This document shows positions 36,389 to 45,966 of a stretch of 45,966 nt of DNA, piece by piece. The stretch spans positions 1 to 45,966 of the forward strand of contig ML986857.1 of the NCBI GenBank assembly GCA_010094045.1, written 5' to 3'. Under the pieces are notes generated by a model, which saw only the letters and a list, made by a program, of their open reading frames with translations, was not told the DNA's origin and made no database searches. Made by a program: the position numbers and the translations under genes. This DNA comes from Lojkania enalia (Eukaryota; Ascomycota; Dothideomycetes; Pleosporales). Numbering within the stretch: position 1 is the first letter of the stretch; each line of letters opens with the position of its first letter.

Positions 36389-37590
36389 TCTAAACTCTAG
36401 GTTTTATCTACTTACTTCTTATACTAAATTAACTAATATAGTATCTATATATTAACTTTAAGTATTTCTCTATAGATAAGTCCGAATATAATTAGATTAT
36501 AGTAGTAATCGATCGCCTATCTAAATAAGTAGTATCTATTCCCTACTATTATATAATTAACGTATAGGGAATAGCTGAATTGTTTATTTAATAGGTATAC
36601 TGCTTTAGCTATACATTCGAAACTATTATTTTAGACTAAAAACCTTAGTTTATATCTAGTTTCTAGTCCGAATTCTGCTATATCTTAGACGTAAAGATTA
36701 AACTATCTACTACTTATTATAAAGAGACTAACGGATAGATAGAAATTATAAATAAGTATATTAATCAGAGACTGCGCTCTTTCGTATCCTTCTACTAGAA
36801 TAACTAGAGTTCTCTATTACCTATAATCGACTGAGTATAAGCAACTCTATTCTATACAACTATTAGAATATTCTTATATTAGATCCTATACGGATCTAAG
36901 CCCTATTAGAGTTAGGATTAGAAATATTCTGTTAATCCTATTACTATAATAGATAAATTAAATTGTAAGGACGCCTTAGCTCTAATAACTTATATATATA
37001 TAGCCTGGGAAACTATAAAGGCTAATATTAAGAAGGCTTAGAATCGTATATAATCTATTATTAACTATTACTAGCGACTAATTAATTAGTAGATTAGTAA
37101 TATAGTCTATCTAAATACTAAGAACTTTACGGTTTAGAGACTGAGTTAAAAGCTATCTAATTAATAGGAGAGCCCTTTTAAAGTACTAGAATAGGTTAGA
37201 AACTTATACTATTTACAACTACTCTTAGGGTCGAGAATATATAATATCTTCGTACTAAACCTACTATATAAGGACCCCTAGGATCTTCTATTAGGGTAAG
37301 AAGCTCCGAAACTACCCGCTATTACTATTAAAGGGGTAGAAGAGTAGGAGGTTAAGGAAATACTAGCTAGTAAACTATATTATAAAACCCTTAAATACTG
37401 TGTAAAATAGGTAGAATATAATCTTAACCCGGTCTAGTATAAAGTTTTAAATTTTATAGGTTCACCTTATAAGCTAAAAGCTTTTTATAATAAGTATCTA
37501 AATTAGCTAGAACCCCTAAAAGCTCTAACTAAATAGATTAAGGTATATAAGAATAGTATAGAGAATATAGATTACCTAGTAGATAATAAT
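36389..37590 (+). pseudogene. pol: Gypsy-1 integrase core and chromodomain-like tail (copy C)
   Basis: Continuation of pol. The integrase catalytic core is about 36400-36830; its end near 36720-36765 corresponds to the TDGQTE region of retroviral-type integrases. The C-terminal part runs to about 37190. The chromodomain-like tail at 37335-37560 reads EVKEILASKLYY...LKYCVK...NFIGSPYKLKAFYNKY. It supplies the empty sites for P1 (36774) and for copy B (37191-37196). Confidence 0.88.
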
Positions 37591-37619
37591 ATATAAGAGT
37601 TAAGTAGTAGATTTAAAAA

Positions 37620-38130
37620 CTAAAGTATAGGCCCGAAATTACTCTTCTATAGAATTTGGAGGATCTAATAGTAGGCTATCGGATACCTCCCTAGTCTTCT
37701 CCTCCTCTATCTTCCTTCTCCTTCTTTCCCTCCGGACTCCCCCTAAACCTCCCCTACCTTATTTTTAACCGCCTAAGAGCGCTGTAATATTAGCTTAAAG
37801 GTTAGATACTAGAGCTTTTAAGGCTAAAACCTAATAGAGCAATTTAGTACCCTAGTAGAATAAAGCTATCTAGATACTAGCTGCAGGAAGACTATCTTTC
37901 TAATTCTTTACAACCTGGGCTATAAGTACTAGGCTATAAGCGGACTCTAAAATAGCCTTAAAGGCTACCTTTTTATCCTTCTTATCCCCTATATATCGGG
38001 CCGCTACCTATAGTTTAAGATAGCCTTGGAGGACTAGAAACTCCTCCTTATAGTAGAAGGGGATCTATAAGTACGTTAGTAGTAAGTACCCTACTAGTAT
38101 TAGATACGATTCGTACGGGGTTATACTTTT
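37620..38130 (-). pseudogene. Possible antisense reading frame in the Gypsy-1 3' region (copy C)
   Basis: On the minus strand one frame reads from about 37990 down to 37655: DKKVAFKAILESAYSL, later NITALLGG, then RRERRRRKIEEEKTREVSD, interrupted only by TAA/TAG. A plus-strand frame over about 37769-38150 is also free of other stops (for example LETPPYSRRGSISTLVVS). With TGA nearly absent from the whole region, open frames arise easily, so neither is firm. The position, between pol and the 3' LTR, is the same as that of the antisense coiled-coil frame of Gypsy-2. Confidence 0.25.
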
Positions 38131-38685
38131 TATTTTATAAGATATAATACTTATATTTTTTTAATCTTAGAGATTAAAAGGTAAATATTACACGCTACCT
38201 GCGGGCGAGTATATATATAGCCTAAAGGTAGATAATCTAGAAGGCCTTTAAAGAGGCTTTAGGAGGTAGGTAGAGTAGTATATTAATTAATTTTTTCTAT
38301 AAGGTATTAGTAATATTTTAATAATTAACAGTTCTAGAAACGTGTAATAATATATATAGAGTAGAAGTTATTGTTTAGTTAAAAAAGCTTAGTTGATAGT
38401 AATCTAGTAATATACTAAAGCTAGTAAACGCTTGTTACTATACGCGACGAAATTGCAATATTAATAAACTATTATAATAGTAGTTACTAGCCGATATATA
38501 GGTTAATTATACTTACCGCAAAAACCTTACTTAATATTATATTAATAAATACATCTCTATAGGCAACCGCGCGTATTAGCTCTTACTAGTAAATACCTCT
38601 TTAAAGAAATTTCTTTATACTAGAACCTATCTATAACAGCCCCGATTCTCTCCCAAACTAGTGTAGATAGGGACTATTAGCCTAT

Positions 38686-38699
38686 AAGGAGGGGGGTAG
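38686..38699 (+). other. Polypurine tract of Gypsy-1 copy C
   Basis: The run aaggaggggggtag abuts the 3' LTR start at 38700. Confidence 0.88.
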
Positions 38700-38978
38700 T
38701 ATAATAATGTAAAGAAATCGTTCCATAAAAAGCTTTATATATAACCTTATCCCAAAGCTTTTCGCTTATCTTATCCTACCCCCAGTTCTACCCCTTTTCC
38801 CTTATGTATATAGTTGTATACTCCCTTATAAGTAGCTTAGTAGTTCTTCTATATCCTTTCGTATAAGGCCTATAGGTGTTAATAGAATTTCTAGATCCCT
38901 AAACCCCTATATACTCTTATATACCTCTAAGTGGATTCGTGCTGCATTCGGACCTATTATCTTACCTATACTATTATA
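38700..38978 (+). repeat. 3' LTR of Gypsy-1 copy C (279 bp)
   Basis: Starts tataataatgtaaag and ends ctattata, followed by target duplication atagt. The differences from the 5' LTR that I checked are transitions. Confidence 0.95.
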
Positions 38979-39690
38979 ATAGTAGATACTAGCTTATATA
39001 AGCTTATTAATCTTATACCTATATACTTTCTTTAATAGTAAGAAGTAGTCTATATCTAGAAGCTATAGTAGATATAATAAATATACTAGTATATATAATA
39101 GAATAATATCCTTCTCTTTATAAAGTAGCTGAAATTTAGTAGATCTATAGCTCTTATAACTATTAATAACTAGTAGACAATAAGCGTTTATTATATACTG
39201 CCTTATATATTAAAGGTTAAACTAACTACTAATAACTTTAAGATTCTTATAGAGAGCTTTTTAATAGTCGTATTTTTAATAGAAGTATATTTTAAACTTA
39301 GGAATATAATTAATAAAGTTTATTAGCTAGTTTTTACTAATCTAGTCTATAGAGTAAGCTTTAAGTAAATAGTTAGCTATATCTTATATACTATCGATTA
39401 TAAAAGGGTATCTATAAGATAATAGGTCTAGTATATACTATATTATAGTTAATTCTTCTAACTTTATAAACTTCTTTAAATTAGGCTTATAATTATATTA
39501 TAAAGATTTACCGGTATATTAGTCTCTAAATATTATTTAGAGGATACTATAGGTAGTTATAATACTTTATACGCTCTAAATTTAATCTTAATTAATAACT
39601 AAAATAACTAGTAATATCTAATCTTCTTAATAGATTAATTAAAGTTAAAGTAGTTACTATATTATATTATAAGTAAGTAGTATATAACTA

Positions 39691-39991
39691 TTATAGATAC
39701 TTATATATAGTTAGTTAATCGTACTTTAAGCAGTTAACTCTATTACTATATACTATATATAAATATTAAAATATTATATAAAAAATAGAGATATCTATAT
39801 TATATAAGTTTTTATAGAAGCTAGATCTATACTATTATATAGGCTAGCTGGGTTAGTAAAACCTTCCTCTATTATAGTTATAATAAGTCGGTTATATTCT
39901 AGCTAATAGTTAATAACTATTATTAGCAGCTGGATTAAATATTATAGTAAGAATAGTATAGGTATAGAAGTATTATAGTATTACTATAATA
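39691..39991 (-). repeat. 3' LTR of Gypsy-3 copy H (301 bp)
   Basis: Starts tattatagatac and ends ttactataata, fitting TGTTATAG...CTATAACA ends after RIP. The polypurine tract of the minus strand lies directly inside it at 39992-40005. Confidence 0.93.
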
Positions 39992-40005
39992 GTATCCCTC
40001 TTTTA
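39992..40005 (-). other. Polypurine tract of Gypsy-3 copy H
   Basis: Plus-strand gtatccctctttta is the complement of taaaagagggatac, next to the 3' LTR; it fixes the minus orientation of H. Confidence 0.75.
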
Positions 40006-40122
40006 GTTATAAATTTCTATAAGTTAAGTCTTTATATTATATTTAGGTTATTTATAATTAAGTAATAATTATTAATACTACTATTAGTTAAGGTTATAGA
40101 CGTATTAATATAATTAGTTATT

Positions 40123-40410
40123 ATTATATAGTAGTACTATACTAGAAATTAGGTTAGGTTATAGGTATATTAGTATAAATAGTAGTTAATAATAGTACTA
40201 TATTAGAAATTAGGTTAGTTCGGTTTATATAATAATACTATACTAGAGATTAGATTAATTTATATAGTAGTACTATACTAGAAATTAGAATAGGTTTAGT
40301 TTATATAGTAGTACTATATTAGAGATTAGATTAGTTTATATAGTAGAACTATACTAGAGATTAGGTTAGGTTTAATTTATATAGTAGTACTATACTAGAA
40401 ATTAGTAGTA
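40123..40410. repeat. Minisatellite in the Gypsy-3 3' region (about 7 units)
   Basis: Degenerate tandem units of about 35-45 bp around atatagtagtactata and ctagaaattaggttag. They lie between the chromodomain and the polypurine tract. Unit length varies because the gttag/aggtttag spacer differs. Confidence 0.85.
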
Positions 40411-40559
40411 GTATTATTACTAGTATTATATTAATATAGTATTATTATAAGCGTCTAAGAATATATCTAGATTAAACTCTAGTATCTAATTAAGAATCTA
40501 GACGTAATATTATATTTAAATCTTATTTATTTAAATTTCTAGTATAGTAATTTTTTACG

Positions 40560-43500
40560 GTAGTTATTTTAGTAAAGTTACTAACCGAGTACTATTTTAG
40601 GTTATAATAGCTAGTCTACTTAACTAGGTATTTATACTAGCGTTTTTATTAGTTATAGTAGAAGTCTTCTATTTACTTAATAAGGTATTCTAATTCTCTA
40701 TTAATTTAAATAGGTTTAGAGTTATATACTTATTAACTAAATAAGTAGTTAAACGACTTAGGTACTAGCTATAATAGTAATATATAGAATATAGAATATA
40801 TTTTAGCTAATTTAAGTAGCTTTAGTCTATAAATATATAAGAATACCTTTATAATAACTTTATGAAAGTTTATATTCTTCTAGTTAAACTTTTTTAACGG
40901 TCTTTATATATATATATTTCTAGTATCTAGCTAGACTAGATTATTAACTTAATAGTCGGGGGCTAGTACGCGCTTATAATTAGTATACTCTTATTAAAAC
41001 GCTTATATCTAGATAAGTTCTTTTTTAATATACTCTATAATATCCTTTATCTTATTAACTAGTCTATTAGCTTTCTAGACTATTAGGGACTATTTTAGCA
41101 GTTAATAGATTTCTATAGGTAGCTTAAAGCCTATTTAAAGGTACTAGCTAAAGTAGACTAGAAATAGGGAGACTTTTATTAATTTAGATACTATATTATT
41201 TATATTAAACTACGCTATTAGTAGCTATTTAATCTAGTTATTTTATTCGTAGCTAGTATAGGGTTAGAGAACTTATTCTATTACTATATTAGTATTCTCT
41301 ATCTAGCTATTAATTTCTAAATAGAAGCTGGTTAATATATATATATTAATTTATAGCTGTTTATAAAGTTTTTAATAGAAGATAGAAATAAACTATATCT
41401 TATAATTAGACGTAATAATATATAGTAGTCTATAGTAAACTTATATATAGTAATAGAATAGTCGGATAATATTAAAAGCTTCAATTCTTATATATAGTAT
41501 TAGGTATCTATACTTATTAAGCCTATTAACTACTACTATAATATTTATATAACCTTCTAATTCTAGTAGATTAGTTATAAAGTTTATAAAGATATCTTAA
41601 AACCTTTATTTAAGTATAGATAATAGTTTTAATAATCTATAGTATTTCTCTCTAGAAGTTTTATTTCTTTAGTATATATAATAATAGTCTATATATTATT
41701 ATATCAAGTTAAATATTTTTAACTAATAATACTTATACTAGAATAGTTCTAAAGTCTTTTCTTAACTAGGATATCTACTTAATAGTAAGTTATAAATAGT
41801 TTATAGTAGTTTAAACTTTAGCTTATTATAGTCTAGTACTATAAGTTAATCTTAGTAGTATAGTTAGTTATTATGCTTTTTATAGTTAGCTAGAGTTAAA
41901 AGCTTAAATTAATAGGCTCCTTCTTTTAGTAGCTTTAAAGTATTTTAGATTAGATTATCGTTTAGGTATTCTTCGTTGATAATTTCTATAATTAATCGGC
42001 CTATTTCTATTTATTAGAATAGTTTAGAACGAAGTAATATCTATTAATAATTTCTATAAGCTTCTTCTTATATAGACTTATCTTATAATCTTTAAGTTAA
42101 GGTATTAGGCTTCTCTCTAAATTTTCTAGATTAGTATATAATACTAAAGTTAAACCTTAATAGATATTTTAACTAATAGACCTATTAGTAACCTAGCTAC
42201 TTTATTATTATAAAGTATTATAGGTTCTTATAATTACTTAATACTTCTATAGAGAATACTATACTTTCTAATTTAGGCTTCTATTACTTAAAATATTAGA
42301 TAATCGCAAGTAGTTCCTTATTATATATCTTATAGTTACCTTTAATAGAGTTTATACGCTTAGAGAAATAGGTAATAGATCTTAGTTTACTATTAGCGCC
42401 TCTCTAAGATAGTATACTAACTATTATAAAATTAGATATATTAGCTTCTACTACTATTAATAGTTTAAGATTAAAGTATTAGAGAATTAATATAAAAATA
42501 AAAACATCCTTTAAATAGTTAAAAGAATATTAATAGCTATTATTCTAGTTAAATTAAGTATTCTTCTTAGTTAAGGCTACTAAGGAGGAGACTTTCTATA
42601 AGAAGTTACTAATAAATTGTTGGTAGAAGTTCATAAAACCTATAAAAGCTTAAATATCTTTTATATTCTTAGAGTATTTCTAGTTAACAATTATTTCTAC
42701 CTTCTTTAAGTCTATATAGATCCCTTTTATAGTAATTATATACTCTAAGTAGATTATTTCTAACTAGTAGAACTTATACTTATCTATATTAAACTATAAA
42801 CTATTTACTCTTAAGGTTTTAAAGACTAGCTAAATATACTACTTATAATCCTTTAGATTCTTACTAAATATTAAAATATTATTAATATAGACAGTATAGA
42901 ATATATTAAAGTATAATTTTAATATATTATTTATAAAATACTAGAATATATTTAGAATATTAGCTAGACTAAAAAGTATTACTAGATATTTAAATAGCCT
43001 ATAGTATATATAAAAGGTAATCTTCTATTTATCTTCCTTAGTAATTCTTAGCTTATTAAACGTAGTAATAATATTAAATTTTATATAATACTTAGCCTTA
43101 CTAAATTAGACTAATATTTCTTAAATTAGTAGAATTAGATATCGGTTTTTAATAGTAATAGTATTTAGGGCTTTATAGTCTATATAGAATTAGAAACTAC
43201 CTCTAAATTTCTTTATAAAGATTATAGGTATAGTTACTAGTAATAAACTTACTCTAATAAATCTCTTAGATAAGTTCTTATTAAGATACTTATTTAGTAT
43301 CTTTAACTCGTTTTAGAATATCTTATAAAATAGACTAAAACTAGCTTACTTATTATTCTCTAGTTTAAATTTATAATTATATAGTTATCGTTTAAATAAT
43401 TTATCTATATTCTTATATAAGAAGATAGATAATAGGTTATAGTATTCTTTAGGTACTTTAGTAATAGGGTTAGTATATACCTTTAGGGGTAAAGCTTTAT

Positions 43501-44260
43501 TAATATTAGCTATTAATATAGTAAAGATTTTATAGTTAAATTACTAGAAAAGTTAGACTAGTAGTATAGTACTTATATAATATATATTTAGCTATAGTAT
43601 AGACTTTAAATATTTAGGTTTAGATAAGTTCTCTTAGTTATAATCTTTATCTAAGGTTAGATTAGTTTTAATTTTAAATTCTTTTAACTAGTATAGTATT
43701 TTAAGTAGCTAGTAATTATATTAGATATAATTTAATAGATAGAGTTTTAAATAGTACTATCTAAGCTTTAAACTATATAAAAGTTGTAAATTAGTTACTT
43801 TAGAATCTTCTTTTATATTAGATTCAGGTAGTTTATAGTTTTTAATAACTATTTAAATAGTTTATTAGTAGATAGTAATACTAGTAGATTATAAGTATTA
43901 AGTTAGATATTAGTTAGTAGTAAAGACTAGCTGTTTATTCTTATAGTCTAGGTTTATATAATACTTATATATTTATAGCTATCTTAAAATTAACTAGTAT
44001 TTTTCTAGTATAGTTATATAAAAATATACTATCTCTAAATAGTTTAGGTATTAGAGGGTTAGAGTAACTAAATAGAAAATAGTCCCCCTATAAAAAACTT
44101 TTCTATTAAAACTAGTTAAATATAGATTATATAAGAGTTATATCTTTTAAAGTTTTAAGGTATATATAAAGTCTCTATAAATATAGTTATAACTAGTAGC
44201 TCTAGTATTAATAAGAATATTAATATCTTACTAGACTAGGTTTTAATAGATTAAGAAAGA
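40560..44260 (-). pseudogene. pol: Gypsy-3 pol remnant (copy H)
   Basis: Minus-strand order, from high to low coordinates: protease about 44130-44250 (box reads LINTRATSYNYI where DTGAT is expected), reverse transcriptase about 42650-43350 (KYYIKFNIITTFNKLRI near 43050-43100), active-site box near 42875-42888 reading YINN so that both Asp are lost, RNase H about 42130-42560 (ELLAII block near 42305-42325), integrase core about 41000-41640, and a chromodomain remnant at about 40560-40700 with YKYLVK. Stops are TAA/TAG. No function remains. Confidence 0.86.
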
Positions 44261-44279
44261 AGCTAGAATCTAGTAGTTT

Positions 44280-45400
44280 TATAACTATTTTTATAGAGGC
44301 TAGTTCTATAAATATATAGAGATTTAGTATAGGTATAATTCTAGAAAATAACTTACTTTTAAGATAGACTTTTTAATAACGTTCTAATTAATAAAGCTAG
44401 TTGCGTTTAGAAGTAAAAATAATAGCTTTATCTATAAAATAACGAGTATATTAAAAATTAGTTAAAGAATTAGTTAGAGGATTAAGAGTAAGACCTATAA
44501 AGTATAGTAGAGCTCTAAAACCCTTAACAGATTAATAGTAGAGAGGTGCTATATTCTAGTAAAATATATCCCTTACTACTATATTTATAATAGTATCTTT
44601 TATAGTAGTATCTTTCTTATTTATTAGAATCTATAAGTATATAGTTAGAAGTATTAAGTTTTATAGTATTTAAGTTCTTCTAGTAAATAGTATAATACTT
44701 TAGTTATTTATAGTAGTTACTAGGTAGGTAATATAGGTTAGTATTATATAGGGAAATTAGGTTAGTATAGTTGTTTAGGGTACTAAATATTATAATACCT
44801 ATTATAGTATAGTAGAGTTTATTAAAAAGAGAATATTAGAGATATATAATTTATCCAATCTTATTTAGTTTAGTATCTATAATTAGGTATTAAAATTTAG
44901 TAAAGTAAGTAGAGAACCTACTTTAACCTTATTTTAAGGTTTTTAGCTTACTCTATACTATAGTCTTCTTATTCTAGTTGTTATAGGTAGATTCTAAGAA
45001 GGCGACTAAGCTGTTTATAGAGTTAATACTCTTATCTATTAATAGGTTAACTAATATTACTAGATCTTATTCTAGGCGGGAATAGATATATAAAAGGCGG
45101 GTATATTTAGTTAGATATTAGTTAATATTTCCTTCTAGTTTATAGTAGAACTTTCTAATAAAGTATAAAAGCTCTAAACATTTACTAGAAAATATTAGAG
45201 GGTTAAATAAATAGTTAGAATAGAAATATAGGTTATATATAGTTTTAGGTAGATTAGAAGTTAATATAGGTATCTATTTAGAAGTTAGAGTTATAGGCTA
45301 AGTTAGGCTAAGAGCGGGTAATAGTTCTATTACTATTAATATACTAGTAGCTAGTAGAAGAGTAGTTATTTAACAGCTACTAAATTCTCTTTATATTACT
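44280..45400 (-). pseudogene. gag: Gypsy-3 gag remnant (copy H)
   Basis: Assigned by position between protease and the 5' LTR. Residual Lys/Leu-rich blocks are compatible with a capsid, but I could not place the zinc knuckle with confidence. Ends are approximate; 45400-45557 is leader with nothing recognised. Confidence 0.4.
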
Positions 45401-45557
45401 TTAAGGTCTAACTTATAGCAGTTCTCCTAGATTACTAAAGCCTCTACTAGTATCTTATTCTTCTATTATAAAGAGTCTAGTTTACTCTAAATCTTTTTAA
45501 TTATATTAATAAGCGTATTCTCGTTTATAATATATAATAGTAGATAATATAATATAA

Positions 45558-45860
45558 TATTTTAAATATTTACGTATAGTTAATTAATCGTACTTTAAAT
45601 AGTTAACTCTATTACTATATATTATATATAAATATTAAAATATTATATAAAGAATAGAGATATCTATATTATATAAGTTTTTATAGAAGCTAGGTCTATA
45701 CTACTATATAGGCTAGCTAGGTTAGTAAAACCTTCCTCTATTATAATTATAATAAGTCGGTTATATTCTAGCTAATAGCTAATAGCTATTACTAGCAGCT
45801 AGTTTAGGTATTATAGTAAGAGTAGTATAAGTATAAAAGTGTCGTAATATTACTATAATA
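45558..45860 (-). repeat. 5' LTR of Gypsy-3 copy H (303 bp)
   Basis: Matches 39691-39991 along its length with transitions and small length differences. It is followed by target duplication ataac and the last piece of G. Confidence 0.93.
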
Positions 45861-45872
45861 ATAACTTTTTAG

Positions 45873-45920
45873 TAAAAGTAGGCGACTTATTTAGGTAGGC
45901 GACTCGCTTGTAAAATATAT
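45873..45920 (-). repeat. Outer terminal inverted repeat of G, right end
   Basis: Best preserved arm of the family. Read inwards it contains agtcgcctac twice with a 17-bp period, separated by ctaaata. Confidence 0.9.
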
Positions 45921-45922
45921 TA

Positions 45923-45966
45923 CTAGCTAATATATAGGCTAATTATACTTACTATAAAAACCTTAT
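45923..45966 (+). other. Gypsy-1 copy E resumes (3' region)
   Basis: The sequence from ctagctaatatatagg matches copy C from 38487, which follows the TA target of G. It runs off the window towards the missing 3' LTR of E. Confidence 0.9.

Larger units (their letters stand above)
29729..38978 (+). mobile_element. Gypsy-1 copy C, complete, artificially lengthened
   Basis: Full-length Gypsy-1: LTRs 29729-30007 and 38700-38978 (279 bp each), target duplication atagt at 29724-29728 and 38979-38983, inserted in G. The nominal span of 9,250 bp contains a repeated 2,048-bp block around a 10-N gap; without block and gap it is 7,192 bp. The order is leader, gag, protease, reverse transcriptase, RNase H, integrase, chromodomain-like tail, about 1.1 kb 3' region, polypurine tract, LTR. 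Confidence 0.95.
29040..39650 (-). pseudogene. G transposase remnant, split by copy C
   Basis: Minus-strand counterpart of the P2 transposase. The C-terminal half is at 29040-29728 and the middle and N-terminal half at 38984-39650. The LLQLLDIG-like block corresponds to about 39030-39075 and the INSYKSY block to about 39140-39185. The C-terminal knuckle region near 29130-29180 is degraded. Copy C inserted between residues that are adjacent in P2 (near 23180). Very AT-rich and non-functional. Confidence 0.75.
39691..45860 (-). mobile_element. Gypsy-3 copy H, complete (6170 bp)
   Basis: Minus-oriented Ty3/Gypsy element inserted in G, with target duplication ataac at 39686-39690 and 45861-45865. 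The uninterrupted relative is P2 near 22480. LTRs are 39691-39991 and 45558-45860. On the minus strand the order is 5' LTR (right), gag, protease, reverse transcriptase, RNase H, integrase, chromodomain, minisatellite, polypurine tract, 3' LTR (left). Heavily AT-shifted with few CpG. Confidence 0.94.
28983..45920 (-). mobile_element. G, second copy of the P2 DNA transposon, split by two retrotransposons
   Basis: The minus-oriented P2-family element starts atatattttataag after TA (28981-28982) and ends cgcttgtaaaatatat before TA (45921-45922). The empty site is copy C at 38485-38486. Its pieces are 28983-29728, 38984-39690 and 45866-45920. Subtracting copies C and H plus one target duplication each leaves 1,508 bp, against 1,503 bp for P2. 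That close agreement confirms that the three pieces are one element. The right end keeps more CpG than P2. Confidence 0.95.
12022..45966 (+). mobile_element. Gypsy-1 copy E, host element of the nest (interrupted)
   Basis: Plus-strand Gypsy-1 element that holds the other insertions. Its surviving pieces are 12022-15175, 17010-17422, 27684-28982 and 45923-45966. They join in order and match copy C from 31562 to about 38530. It enters at F and leaves at the right window edge, so neither LTR is visible. It is the most decayed Gypsy-1 copy: where C keeps CpG or CpC, E often has TpA or TpC. That fits its place as the oldest layer. The last piece (45923-45966) restarts at the sequence that follows the TA at 38485 in copy C, which proves the inner 17 kb is one composite insertion. 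Confidence 0.9.

Noticed and set aside
1..45966. Mitochondrial or plasmid origin suggested by the extreme AT content
   Set aside because: The strand-symmetric CpA loss, nested nuclear-type LTR and Fot1-like elements with target duplications fit RIP-mutated nuclear heterochromatin.
1..45966. Short open frames outside the elements as host genes
   Set aside because: Every stretch is assigned to an element or to fragment F. Remaining open frames follow from TGA scarcity and lack starts and domains. No tRNA or rRNA was recognised.
1..45966. Firm species assignment (Leptosphaeria-like AT-isochore)
   Set aside because: Element sizes and nesting are suggestive only; without a database comparison the genus cannot be stated.

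Overview
This window is one solid block of nested, decayed fungal transposable elements with no recognisable host gene. CpA and TpG are strongly depleted and TpA is in excess on both strands. Almost every stop inside the old reading frames is TAA or TAG. Former Cys and His codons read Tyr, and former Asp codons read Asn. This is the footprint of repeat-induced point mutation (RIP), so the source is a filamentous ascomycete (Pezizomycotina). An AT-rich heterochromatic isochore of the kind known in Leptosphaeria and other Dothideomycetes fits best; the genus is inference only.

Three Ty3/Gypsy LTR-retrotransposon families are present. Gypsy-1 has 279-bp LTRs and is about 7.2 kb (copies D, E, C). 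Gypsy-2 has LTRs of about 369 bp and is 6.9 kb (copies A, B). Gypsy-3 has LTRs of about 301 bp and is 6.2 kb (copy H). Each family shows traces of gag, protease, reverse transcriptase, RNase H, integrase and a chromodomain-like tail; for A and for D the gag or the tail is partly outside the window. Two Fot1/pogo-like DNA transposons (P1, P3) and two copies of a third family (P2, G) have long terminal inverted repeats and TA target duplications. One more LTR with a minisatellite-bearing flank (F) is unclassified.

Layout, left to right. Positions 1-5649 hold Gypsy-1 copy D (minus), inserted in Gypsy-2 copy A, whose remainder is 5650-10963. Positions 10964-12021 hold the F fragment with a minisatellite and an 80-N gap. 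From 12022 to the window end runs the host element, Gypsy-1 copy E, broken by P1 (15176-17007), by Gypsy-2 copy B (17423-27678, itself carrying P2 at 22425-23927 and P3 at 25224-27072), and by G (28983-45920, itself carrying Gypsy-1 copy C at 29729-38978 and Gypsy-3 copy H at 39691-45860). E resumes at 45923. Most insertions can be checked inside the window, because an uninterrupted relative gives the empty site and the target duplications match: actag for B, atagt for C, ataac for H, TA for the DNA transposons.

Two points matter to a user of this assembly. The 2,048 bp on the two sides of the 10-N gap at 34331-34340 look identical, and copies D and E carry that interval once, so copy C is inflated by an assembly artefact. 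The most interesting biological signals are an antisense coiled-coil reading frame downstream of pol in both Gypsy-2 copies, a shared 17-bp spaced pair of direct repeats inside the terminal inverted repeats of all three Fot1-like families, and evidence that some TA insertion targets were themselves produced by RIP. None of the elements looks able to move by itself: every reverse transcriptase active site has lost at least one catalytic Asp, and transposase catalytic Asp residues are lost where they could be located.
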